NCBI GenBank assembly: GCA_902789325.1
Contig: CADANN010000021.1
Coordinates: 62,001-126,000, forward strand
Direction: 5' to 3'
Length of the DNA stretch: 64,000 nucleotides
Source of the DNA: an uncultured Spirochaetaceae bacterium
Lineage (GTDB): Bacteria; Spirochaetota; Spirochaetia; Treponematales; Treponemataceae
A model generated the notes under the pieces. It worked only from the letters and a program-made list of their open reading frames with translations. It searched no databases and was not told the origin of the DNA. Positions within the stretch are counted from its first letter, which is position 1. Each line of letters begins with the position of its first letter. Positions 37,485 through 46,780 of this stretch are shown here, one piece after another. A program made the position numbers and the translations under genes.

Positions 37485-37517
37485 CCGACTCACTAGTGTG
37501 AGCCGGTCATTTTTTTT
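37485..37517 (+). terminator. Terminator after the purF-like gene / RNA element B
   Basis: CCGACTCAC (37485-37493), loop TAGT, GTGAGCCGG (37498-37506) with one mismatch, TCA, then a T run to 37517. Confidence 0.85.
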
Positions 37518-39594
37518 AACCTTGAATAATTCTAAACGGCGCAGCCGGCAGTGAGTTTCTGGAATACAGATTCACAGGAGCCGGGCTGTCTGCCCACAGG
37601 TAGCGGAGTTCTTTTACATCACCAACCCCATGTGGAACATCAACTGAAACTGTCTTGTCATCAATCAATTCAGCTGAAGCAGGAATTACGCTTTCTTCAC
37701 CTTTTTTGCTGCACAAGAGACTAAAGCCGTATACCTTTTTATCTTTGCTTTCCAGATTCAAATCAGCTTTATTGCCTTCAACCTTACATGCAACAAGAGA
37801 AGAGTTTCCGCAATCAAAGTGAACAAGGAATCGCCCCTTCTTGAATTCACAAATATCAGCCTTTGGAGAAGGAGAAATAAAGTTCTTTCCATAAGCAACG
37901 CGCAAAGCTTCTTTTGCAGCACGGTAGCCTATAGTCTTCTTCTTTTCCGGATGCAAATCATTCCATTCACCGGCATCGATTGAAACAACAAGTCCTGCAT
38001 GACCTGCAATTTCAGCAGCATCAGCCTGAACCTGTCGAGTAACAGCCCATCCTCCATCTTTGCTTACAGAATCTTCATTCCAGCCATCGCTCCAGTTAGG
38101 AAGCTGAACAATAACAAATGGCAACTCTTTAGAACCATATACAAATTTGTGACGCCACAAATCAATCATCTTAACCAGCATACCCTTGTATTCCTGAGGA
38201 TGCATAGCATCTGATTCACCCTGATACCAGAGCACACCAGAAATCGCATGTCTAAAACAAGGAGCAAGCATAGAATTATAAAGAGCAGTTGGAAGCCATT
38301 CAAAGAACATTCCGGCAGGACAATCACTAACCTGAGCATCCTCCTTCATCAACCAGTCGCCGCTCAAATCAATTCTCTCGCCATCAAGCGGATATAAAGA
38401 TTCTGTTCTCTCCTCAAGATTTCTATAAACACAAGGAGCAACAAAAGTATTTTCTGTAAACAGGTAGTATGGTTTTTCTGTAAAGAAACGGAGTGGGCCA
38501 TTTTTACTGTTTTTCTGAACACGAAGAGCAATAACGTTTTTACCTTCATGCAAAGTTCCTTTTGGAACAGGATAACGGCGTGGCGGATAACAGTAAGGAG
38601 TTTCCCCAACCTTTACACCATTAACCCATGCTGTATCAGCATCAACAATTGTACCCATCCAGAGCCAGGTCTTGAATGTATTAAAGTGTTCAACCTGCTC
38701 TGCAGTCAATTCAATTATTTTCTTAAACCAGAAGAAGCCGGCACTTTCTACAGGAAAGTTTGCAGGAATCTGAACCTTATCCCAGCCATCAACAGCTTCA
38801 TCAAAATATGTTTCTGGAGCCTTAGCTGCACCGTAAAGTTCATTATTCCAGTTATTTTGATTTTCAGCCATTTCCTTCTGCTTAGCAGCAGCGCGGCCTT
38901 CGGCAAGATATTCAACAGTCTGATTCAGGTAGGCCTTTTTATCGCCCATTTCTTCAAGAGCCTGACGACTCAGCCATGAAGCTATTGGAGAACCACCCTG
39001 ACTTGCATTAATAATTCCTACAGGCACATCGAGTTCTTTTGAAAGACGTTTTGCAAAGAAATAACCAGTACCAGACATTCCACCAAGAGTTTCAGGAGAA
39101 GCACAAACCCATTTTACACCAGAAGACATATTGTCTGCTTTAGTGCCTTCATCAGCATTAGACTGCCAGCCTACATCTACGATTTCATCTTTTTCACCAT
39201 CGAGCGACCAGTTGATAGGAATTGTAATCATGCGGATGCGTTCATTGCGAGTCTGCTCAAATTCTTCCGGATAAGAAAACTTCATGCGCTCCATAGGAAG
39301 CTGAGCGTTAGACTGTCCTGAGCTTACCCAAACTTCACCAACGTAAATGTCAGTAAACTCAACACGGTGCTCATCGCATTTTACTATCATTGTGAAAGGT
39401 CCACCAGCTTCACCAGGACTGAACTCGATTTTCCAGTTACCATCTTCGTCCGCCTGAGTAATTGAGGTAGTGCCCCGGAATTCCATAATTACATCAGAAT
39501 AAACTTCTGCAGTTCCGTAAACACAGTTAATTTTGTTACGCTGCAGAACCATCCCAGAGCCCATGATTCCCTTAATTTTAAATGTACCTTTCAT
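37516..39594 (-). CDS. SGNH-type acetylesterase (sialate O-acetylesterase-like, DUF303)
   Basis: 692 residues. The SGNH hydrolase domain is split by an insert. The nucleophile block is EVWVSSGQSNAQLPME, the conserved middle is VLWYQGESDAMHP, and the catalytic His lies in EWNDLHPEKK. The insert (about 255-375) is a GH2-like beta-sandwich (AWVNGVKVGETPYCYPPRRY). That layout recalls CE20 xyloglucan acetylesterases. There is no signal peptide, so it would deacetylate imported oligosaccharides, fitting the GH43 gene upstream. The start is ATG 39594, lying directly after a hairpin that contains GGAGG; the frame extends to a TTG at 39612. Confidence 0.85.
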   Translation of the reverse strand: MKGTFKIKGIMGSGMVLQRNKINCVYGTAEVYSDVIMEFRGTTSITQADEDGNWKIEFSPGEAGGPFTMIVKCDEHRVEFTDIYVGEVWVSSGQSNAQLPMERMKFSYPEEFEQTRNERIRMITIPINWSLDGEKDEIVDVGWQSNADEGTKADNMSSGVKWVCASPETLGGMSGTGYFFAKRLSKELDVPVGIINASQGGSPIASWLSRQALEEMGDKKAYLNQTVEYLAEGRAAAKQKEMAENQNNWNNELYGAAKAPETYFDEAVDGWDKVQIPANFPVESAGFFWFKKIIELTAEQVEHFNTFKTWLWMGTIVDADTAWVNGVKVGETPYCYPPRRYPVPKGTLHEGKNVIALRVQKNSKNGPLRFFTEKPYYLFTENTFVAPCVYRNLEERTESLYPLDGERIDLSGDWLMKEDAQVSDCPAGMFFEWLPTALYNSMLAPCFRHAISGVLWYQGESDAMHPQEYKGMLVKMIDLWRHKFVYGSKELPFVIVQLPNWSDGWNEDSVSKDGGWAVTRQVQADAAEIAGHAGLVVSIDAGEWNDLHPEKKKTIGYRAAKEALRVAYGKNFISPSPKADICEFKKGRFLVHFDCGNSSLVACKVEGNKADLNLESKDKKVYGFSLLCSKKGEESVIPASAELIDDKTVSVDVPHGVGDVKELRYLWADSPAPVNLYSRNSLPAAPFRIIQG

Positions 39595-39689
39595 ACCGGT
39601 TATATCCTCCAAGGAGATAACCGGTAAACGAGCTTGTCAAGGCTTTAAGCGTAGCGTGCCTTGACGAGATCGTACAACACGGTAATCTC
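39595..39689 (-). promoter_or_regulatory. Intercistronic structured leader of the acetylesterase gene
   Basis: Reading the minus strand: a long imperfect hairpin between 39673 and 39628 (core CTCGTCAAGGC/GCCTTGACAAG), then ACCGGTTATCTCC (39625-39613) pairing with GGATATAACCGGT (39607-39595) with one mismatch. The second hairpin holds the GGAGG ribosome site and ends at the base before ATG 39594. The upstream segment GAGATTACCG (39689-39680) can instead pair with CGGTTATCTC (39623-39614), nine of ten bases, which would free the ribosome site. Confidence 0.5.
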
Positions 39690-39705
39690 TTTTCTATTAT
39701 TTTAC

Positions 39706-41316
39706 TCAACAAATCCATTCTCTGCCACTATTTTCGTATCTAAACCAGTCAAAATCTGCAAAAAACTTTCGTTCCTGATAATTTCCGCCCGCTGTAGCAA
39801 ACATACCAACTACAGTTCCTACAAATCCGCCGGCTACATCGGTACTCAAAATACTGGCATCAACATTATCGATGAGCACATACAAATTGCGTTCATCAGG
39901 ACCATATTCAAAGCGCAGTTTCTGATGCTCAGCAACTACACGCAGAACAATCGGCATAGTTTTACGGCCACCAGTCATAACTTCTTCTGCAATAACCGAC
40001 TCTTCACCGTTTTCAGTTTTCACAAGCTGAAGAACAATGATTTTTCCATGAAGCACTGACTGCAAACGGTAATTGTATTTTTCATTCTGATAGCAGATAA
40101 GACCTGCTGCATCTTCATTTGTATCAAAATGAATGACAACTTTTGCACTTGCTTCAAAACTAAAGCCTGTCTGACGGCGCAAAACCATAGACACATCACC
40201 CTCGCCCGAAGTTGACTCGCCGCCATAAATGCGGAGAACACCAGACTCTTCCTTACAGTTGATATATGCACGGTCACGTTTTCTCAAACTAAGCCAGTAT
40301 GGACCAAGTTCATCAGAATTAAAATCATCAATTGCAGGGAACGAAACAGCATCAGCATCACCTATATCACGCTTAACGACATTACCGCTTATGCTATAAG
40401 CATTTTCAATTAAACCAGTTTCCCAGCTTACAACAGGCCAACCTTCTTCCCATTTAACAGGAACAAGGAAGGTTTCGCGGCCCATATTACATACACGGTG
40501 CCCTGCTTCACCATATGGACGGGAAGCCAGACAACACATCCACCATTTACCGTCAGAACAAACTAGATCTGCGTGACCTACATTACGAATGCCGGCAGAA
40601 CTTCCAAGATGGCGGTGAGTTAGAATTGGGTTTGCAGGCTTACCGACCCACTCGCCGTCTATAGTTTCGCAGCGGGCAACACACACAGCATGATCTGGAC
40701 CAGTACCACCTTCTGCATGAATTAAATAGTACATTCCGTTTATTTTGTAGATATGCGGACCTTCAGGCCAGACACAGTTACGGAGTGCACCACGCCAGAT
40801 TCCTTTTGATTCGCCAAAAAGTTTTCCCTGCTCAAGATCAATCTTTTGAATCCAGATTTCCCAGTTACCGTTGTACTTTGGGCCCTCTGGTGCAGGACGA
40901 GTTCCTATATACCAGGCCGTGCCATCATCATCAAAAAACAAAGAAGGATCTATTCCTTCTGCACCCTCTATTACGATTGGGTTAGACCAGGGACCTTCCG
41001 GGTTATCAGCAGTAACATAAAAGTTTCCGATTTTATCTACCTGAGTACAAATACAGTAGAACTTGCCCTCGTGAAAACGGATAGTTGGCGCAAAAAGTCC
41101 GCGCGAAACACCAGCTCCAGTAAAATCCAGTTGCTCAGGACGATCAATTACATTACCAATCTGTTCCCAGGTAACAAGATTGCGGCTTCTGAAAATCGGC
41201 AGCCCCGGAACATACGAAAAAGAAGAACAAACAAGATAGTAATATCCGCCAGCCTCACAAATGGAAGGGTCCGGATAAAAACCAGAAAGAATTGGATTAA
41301 TAATTCGTGTAGCCAT
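39706..41316 (-). CDS. GH43 beta-xylosidase / alpha-arabinofuranosidase
   Basis: 536 residues. The five-bladed propeller has catalytic base Asp in FYPDPSICEAG, the pKa-modulating Asp in EGIDPSLFFDDDG, and general acid Glu in VWPEGPHIYK. From about residue 330 a concanavalin-like domain (DDFNSDELGPYWLSLR) follows, as in the GH43 subfamilies with a C-terminal module. There is no signal peptide, so it probably acts on imported xylo- or arabino-oligosaccharides. The acetylesterase lies 111 bases downstream on the same strand, making a two-gene hemicellulose unit. It is divergent from the giant surface protein. Confidence 0.92.
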   Translation of the reverse strand: MATRIINPILSGFYPDPSICEAGGYYYLVCSSFSYVPGLPIFRSRNLVTWEQIGNVIDRPEQLDFTGAGVSRGLFAPTIRFHEGKFYCICTQVDKIGNFYVTADNPEGPWSNPIVIEGAEGIDPSLFFDDDGTAWYIGTRPAPEGPKYNGNWEIWIQKIDLEQGKLFGESKGIWRGALRNCVWPEGPHIYKINGMYYLIHAEGGTGPDHAVCVARCETIDGEWVGKPANPILTHRHLGSSAGIRNVGHADLVCSDGKWWMCCLASRPYGEAGHRVCNMGRETFLVPVKWEEGWPVVSWETGLIENAYSISGNVVKRDIGDADAVSFPAIDDFNSDELGPYWLSLRKRDRAYINCKEESGVLRIYGGESTSGEGDVSMVLRRQTGFSFEASAKVVIHFDTNEDAAGLICYQNEKYNYRLQSVLHGKIIVLQLVKTENGEESVIAEEVMTGGRKTMPIVLRVVAEHQKLRFEYGPDERNLYVLIDNVDASILSTDVAGGFVGTVVGMFATAGGNYQERKFFADFDWFRYENSGREWIC

Positions 41317-41482
41317 AATTCTAGCATACTATCTTATGATATTTTTTTATAGAAGAAAAATCTTTTATTCATTGAATAATTCTGTAATATTGGAAATTCT
41401 AGCCTCCACCTGCTCTCAAATTAAATAGTAGAAAAATCCTCTATCCGTGTTACAATAAATAGCCGATAATAATATAGAAGAT

Positions 41483-44400
41483 ATGTATAACTGTCTGCAA
41501 AAAATAAAAGCTCATTTCTCACCAAAACTCCTCGCTTTACTCACTGTCTTTATGCTGATTTGTATGAGCGCGCAGGCAGCGACGTATTATTGGACAGGAA
41601 ATGCAGGAGATGGAAAGTGGAGTAGTCCGGGGAACTGGAATACAGAACGTGATGGTAGTGGTGCTGTTCCAAGTTCCTATCCTGAAGGTTCAGATGAGGT
41701 TTGCTTTCCTAAGGCTGCAACTGTAAATGTTGATGTGTATTCATCGTATAACGAAGGTTCTCCAATTTTATTACTGAGCTCATTACAAATTCCGAATAAT
41801 AATATTTCGAATGAAGATTTTACAGTAAAACTTATAAGTGACTATACCATTAATATCTATCCTGGAACTATAGAAGTCTATAGAGCCACAGGGCCAACTG
41901 CGGGAGATTCAAAGAGTACTCTCGAACTTGCTTGTAATATAATTGCATTAGAAATAATTATTCATAGTGGTGTTACTGTAAAAATTGATTCTGGACATAC
42001 AGCTAATATTACAACCGTTTCTAACATAGGCAATAACGAATATCCTGCAAAACTGACTGTTGAAGGACAATTGAATTCTCAAACAATAGCGTTATCAGAT
42101 AATGCAGATAGAACACTGGAAATAGTTTCTGGTGGTAGTGTAACAACAGAGAAAATAAACGGAATTAATGACACCGTAACAAATAATGGCAATTTTTCAA
42201 TTACTGATACAACTCATAGTAATATAAATGTGCTAAATACAAATGGAACTGGAAAATTGTTTCTAGGTGAAAATGCTACTAACATTTATTATGTCTGGAA
42301 AGGTACTGAAAATGAGTTTTGGAGTAATCCAAATAACTGGGCAGGAGCTGTTCCTAATTCCAATACTGCAATTATAAGATTTGGAGAACCAATCAATTAT
42401 ACTCCTGTGATACAACAAGGTGAAACCTATGAAATAAAGTCAATCGATAACTACCGCCACCCATCCATAACCATTAATGGTAAACTTAAAATAAATGATG
42501 ATTATAATTATGTAGTTGATGTAGAAGAAGAATATATAAATATAACCTCGAACCAAAATGGTACATTAGAACTTACAGGAAATCTTTCTATTATGAATAA
42601 TTTCAATCGTGATGAATTATCCATAGTCTGTAATGATTTTCAATCTGATTATAACGTTAAATGTAAAAATCTTACCGTAAATGGGAATGCAAAAATAGGT
42701 ACAGAAATAACTAGTTATGGCTTTCAGCTTTATAAGGGAACAGTCTCTGGAGATCTAAATGATTTAGATCCGACAGATTTATCAAATATTAAATTGATTA
42801 GTGAATATAATGCTGATAATGATTCAGACATCACAATTGAAGGTGAAATTTCGAAAATTAAAACACTCAACATTGAAAGTTATAAAAATATCGAAATAAA
42901 AAATACAATATCAAATGTTGAAAATTTAATAATTTATTGTCGAGATGAAAATGCAGCCTCAACCTTTGATGAAGAAGTTACAATCACAAAAAATCTTAGT
43001 ACAACCGGCGCTACCCTTTTCAAAGAAAATGTTTATGTAGGTGGAGATGTAGAAGGGCCTTTCACTTCTGAGGCAGGGAAAAAACTTAGTTTCAATGGAG
43101 ATGGGGATCAAGTTTTTCATACTGTTAATGATTTTACATATACAACTATAGAAGAAGATAAAGCTTCGGGCTCACTGACTATAATCGATGGTTTTCCAAC
43201 TATATCAAATTTTATTATTGAGAATGCAATTGAAACAAATTTTAAAGATATAACTATTACTAATCTTATAATTGATAATATTGGAGATAGCGCAAAAACA
43301 TATTTTGATAGTTATGTAACAATTGAAACACTTACAGATTCTGAGCATTCAGGAAATTTTATATTTAAAGAGAATGCAAATCCTGTCGAAATACAAAATA
43401 TTTCTACAGATCAAACTCTAAAAACAACAGGTACAATAACATTTGAAAATAATTCTAATACAATTTTTGGAACGGCATCACCTTATTCCACATCATTCAA
43501 TGATGTAAAACATGTTGCAGGAAAGACTGAAATTATCGGATACATAGGTGCCACTTCTGTTGAATTTGGTGAAACAAAAATATCACACCGGATTGAAACA
43601 GAGGGCGACCAGAATTACACGGGTGCAGTTTCTATAAATGTAGATGGAATAGAATTAGAATCAAATAATGGTGATATAAGTTTTGGGTCAACAATTGAAG
43701 CCGTAACAGATGGAAATATGGGCCTAACCATTAAAATCTGGACAGATGATAAAAAAATAACATTTGCCGGCCCTATTGGACAAAATGACAAAACTCTTAA
43801 ATATCTTACTGTAATTGGTCCCTTAGAAATTGCAAGTGGTTGTAATGCAATAACAACAGATGGAATTCAAGAATATTCCTTCCCAATTACTCTTGATGAA
43901 AATGTAATCCTATCTTCAAATTCAACAATCACTATTGATTCATCAATAGATTCAAAAACCGATACAGCAAAACTGATTACTTTTGAAGTTCCGACTGATA
44001 AGGCTATTACTGTTTCGGGAAAAGTTGGTAATACAAAACCTGTCGCTATGAAATTACAACAGGCTGGCAGCATTTCATTTAACGATACTGTAAATATTAC
44101 TGAGTTTACAGATTTTGCTGATTCTGGTGACATCACCTTCGCAAAAGGTGGAACAATTTCTAACACAAGTGGCACAACTTTCAACACCACTGGAACTGTA
44201 AGTTTTGGTACTAACGATACTGACATCATGATTTTTGGAACTGCAGCTTCACCTTATTCGGACCTTTCTTCAACAAAAGCTCTCTCCCACACTACAGGTC
44301 CAACAGTTCTGAACGGAACTCTTTATGCTTCAGCTGTAACTTTGGGAAATACAAATGCCGCACCTGCAACTCCCGGCACAATTTCAATTCCAACTGGAAT

Positions 44401-46780
44401 TATCAATTCAAATGGAGTTGTTACTCTTAATGGTGAAGTAACCTCTACAAATAGTATTTCAATCACTGCAGATACGCTTGCCTTTAATGCACCTGTAAAT
44501 GTAAAAAACATCACAATGGATGCCGTTGCAACCACTGATCAAAATATCAATGTCACTGGTAACTGGAAAAACAACAAAGAAAAAACAGGAACAACATATG
44601 GTTTTACAGCGACTGCTGGTAAAGTGACTCTTACTGGAGAATATCCATCTGAAGGAAAAACAGAAGTTGTTCTTAGCGGAGAAAATAAATTTTCTGAACT
44701 TATAATTCTAGACTCCGTAAAAATTTCTGACAGTAATGAAATCTCAACTTTAACTGCAAATGGCGGAACTTCCGGCCTCGGTGGTAAAATAATTACTTTT
44801 GCAGATTCAACAACACAAACAATAAATAAACTTATTTTATCTGGTACTCCAACTCCTGCTTCAACAAATCCATACAATCCACTTATTATTACGTCTGATG
44901 GAACATGGAATTTAATCTGTCCAGGAAATAATCCTTCATCCCCAACACATACACTTCAATACTTATCTGTAAAAGGTTCAAACTCAACGAATGTTCTTAA
45001 AGTAACAAATTGTACTGATGATACAGGAAACTCAAACTGGATTTTTGTTGGTCAGATATATACCTGGAAAGGTGGTAGTGGATCTACTACTAATGATAAG
45101 AAATGGGATCGTGCTGAAAACTGGGAACCCGCTTCAATTCCTGGATTAGAAGCTATAGTTATTATTCCGCAAGGACAATTAAATTATCCTGTTTTACCAG
45201 ACGAGGGTGTAAGCATTGGTGATTCAACTACAGAGTTTGGAACTATAACAATTGAATCCGGTGGTTCGCTGAATTTTAATGGAAAATCACTCAGTGTAAA
45301 ATCAATTACCAATAACGGAACAGTTCAATTATTGGGAACAGAAACCATTAATGGCATCATGAATAATGGTGATGACAATAAAAGTGGCACTGTTGAATAT
45401 TACGGAAGCGAAGATTCTTTTAATTTTGTCTGGGATGGAAATACAAATAATTCAGACACCACATCTCCAGGAAAACAATATGGTAACCTTCTTCTAAATC
45501 GCCCTGTTACTCAATCAACTTCAGCTGGAGAGCAACTTATTGTTTCTGGCACTACCACAATTGCAGCAGCATCTGGAACAGTTGATTTGAGTAGTGAAAA
45601 AAATATTTTTACACAATCTGTAAAAATTGGAACATCTAATACCTCGGCAGCAGACGTTACCTTAAAAGCTGAATCATCAAAAACCATCACAATTACAAAT
45701 GGAGCTTATGCAAATACTCTTACTGTTGAAAATCCTGTAAGTCTGCAGAATATCACAACAAAAGGAGAGCAAATCTATAAAAAGGCAGTAACAGTAACTG
45801 GTCCAAGCCTTCTTCATGCTACAGATCAAAATAAATCAATTTCATTTAATGGAGCTGTTTCTGGAAACAATTCTCTTTCAGTTCAGGCAACAAATATCAA
45901 TCTAAATTGTGCTTCGATCACAACAACTAGAGCACAAACCTATACTGGAGCTGTTGTGATTGAGAAAAATGTTGAACTAATAACATCAAACTCTAATTAT
46001 GGTAATATCACCTTCTCTTCGACAGCTTCAACTGTAAATTCAAAAAATGGAGAAAAATATTCTCTATCTCTTAATATCCCAACAAGCAGAAGAATTTCAT
46101 TTGAAGGAGAAGTTGGAAAAACACAAACACTTTCTTTAATAAAAATTAAAAAAGCAGGAAATGTTAGTTTTACTAAAGAAGTAGTTTCTGATGCATTTGA
46201 AATAACACAGGCGACCAGCACAACTTTTTATGACACCGTCAAAATTGGTACATTCACAGATGATTCAGTAACTCCAGCAGACAATGGAAACATTACCTTC
46301 AAAAAAGGTGGAAATATTACAAACACAGAAGGAACTGTATTCAATACAACAGGAACTGTAACATTTGATATTTCCGAATCAACAGACATAATGACATTCG
46401 GAAATATAACTACAACTCCGGCTGTATATGCAAATCTGACACATGAAACTGGCGCAACAAATATAACAGGTATTTTCAAAGCTGCAGAAATCAATCTTGG
46501 ATCAAGTTCAAAGCAGACAACAATTTCAAACGGAACAATTTCAGCCACAAGCATTTCTGCAGGTGCTGTAACAATAAACGGAGCAAACACAACAACAATT
46601 ACAACAAGTGGAACTCAGTCATATACTGGAGACTTCAACTTTAGTGGTAATACAGAATTAACTGCAGGCAACAATATCAGTTTTGGCTCAACAATCAACG
46701 GAAATAAAACATTAACTTTAAGTGTACCTCAAAATACAACAACACCAGATGAACTGGTGACGCTACTCAAACAGATATAA
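41483..46780 (+). CDS. Giant repetitive exported protein, N-terminal segment
   Basis: 1,765 residues. A cleavable signal peptide (LLALLTVFMLICMSAQA|AT) is followed by a WTGNAGDGKWSSPGNWN module, repeated as VWKGTENEFWSNPNNW near residue 270 and TWKGGSGSTTNDKKWDRAENW near 1190. Between them lie hundreds of Thr/Asn/Gly/Ile-rich beta-strand repeats resembling parallel beta-helix adhesins. A recurrent unit contains GTISNTSGTTFNTTG. The frame ends prematurely: homologous sequence continues in the next frame from about 46753, so a single base appears to be missing. Probably a cell-surface or secreted protein with adhesive or substrate-binding role; no enzyme motif is seen. Confidence 0.75.
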   Translation: MYNCLQKIKAHFSPKLLALLTVFMLICMSAQAATYYWTGNAGDGKWSSPGNWNTERDGSGAVPSSYPEGSDEVCFPKAATVNVDVYSSYNEGSPILLLSSLQIPNNNISNEDFTVKLISDYTINIYPGTIEVYRATGPTAGDSKSTLELACNIIALEIIIHSGVTVKIDSGHTANITTVSNIGNNEYPAKLTVEGQLNSQTIALSDNADRTLEIVSGGSVTTEKINGINDTVTNNGNFSITDTTHSNINVLNTNGTGKLFLGENATNIYYVWKGTENEFWSNPNNWAGAVPNSNTAIIRFGEPINYTPVIQQGETYEIKSIDNYRHPSITINGKLKINDDYNYVVDVEEEYINITSNQNGTLELTGNLSIMNNFNRDELSIVCNDFQSDYNVKCKNLTVNGNAKIGTEITSYGFQLYKGTVSGDLNDLDPTDLSNIKLISEYNADNDSDITIEGEISKIKTLNIESYKNIEIKNTISNVENLIIYCRDENAASTFDEEVTITKNLSTTGATLFKENVYVGGDVEGPFTSEAGKKLSFNGDGDQVFHTVNDFTYTTIEEDKASGSLTIIDGFPTISNFIIENAIETNFKDITITNLIIDNIGDSAKTYFDSYVTIETLTDSEHSGNFIFKENANPVEIQNISTDQTLKTTGTITFENNSNTIFGTASPYSTSFNDVKHVAGKTEIIGYIGATSVEFGETKISHRIETEGDQNYTGAVSINVDGIELESNNGDISFGSTIEAVTDGNMGLTIKIWTDDKKITFAGPIGQNDKTLKYLTVIGPLEIASGCNAITTDGIQEYSFPITLDENVILSSNSTITIDSSIDSKTDTAKLITFEVPTDKAITVSGKVGNTKPVAMKLQQAGSISFNDTVNITEFTDFADSGDITFAKGGTISNTSGTTFNTTGTVSFGTNDTDIMIFGTAASPYSDLSSTKALSHTTGPTVLNGTLYASAVTLGNTNAAPATPGTISIPTGIINSNGVVTLNGEVTSTNSISITADTLAFNAPVNVKNITMDAVATTDQNINVTGNWKNNKEKTGTTYGFTATAGKVTLTGEYPSEGKTEVVLSGENKFSELIILDSVKISDSNEISTLTANGGTSGLGGKIITFADSTTQTINKLILSGTPTPASTNPYNPLIITSDGTWNLICPGNNPSSPTHTLQYLSVKGSNSTNVLKVTNCTDDTGNSNWIFVGQIYTWKGGSGSTTNDKKWDRAENWEPASIPGLEAIVIIPQGQLNYPVLPDEGVSIGDSTTEFGTITIESGGSLNFNGKSLSVKSITNNGTVQLLGTETINGIMNNGDDNKSGTVEYYGSEDSFNFVWDGNTNNSDTTSPGKQYGNLLLNRPVTQSTSAGEQLIVSGTTTIAAASGTVDLSSEKNIFTQSVKIGTSNTSAADVTLKAESSKTITITNGAYANTLTVENPVSLQNITTKGEQIYKKAVTVTGPSLLHATDQNKSISFNGAVSGNNSLSVQATNINLNCASITTTRAQTYTGAVVIEKNVELITSNSNYGNITFSSTASTVNSKNGEKYSLSLNIPTSRRISFEGEVGKTQTLSLIKIKKAGNVSFTKEVVSDAFEITQATSTTFYDTVKIGTFTDDSVTPADNGNITFKKGGNITNTEGTVFNTTGTVTFDISESTDIMTFGNITTTPAVYANLTHETGATNITGIFKAAEINLGSSSKQTTISNGTISATSISAGAVTINGANTTTITTSGTQSYTGDFNFSGNTELTAGNNISFGSTINGNKTLTLSVPQNTTTPDELVTLLKQI

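Noticed and set aside
41461..41469. GCCGATAA as a sigma28 -10 box before the giant protein gene
   Set aside because: No TAAA-like -35 box at 14-16 bp upstream; a match of eight bases alone in AT-rich DNA is weak.
43867..46590. Several antisense open frames within the giant protein gene
   Set aside because: They are low-complexity mirror translations of the repeats (V/F/S-rich), without ribosome sites or domains.
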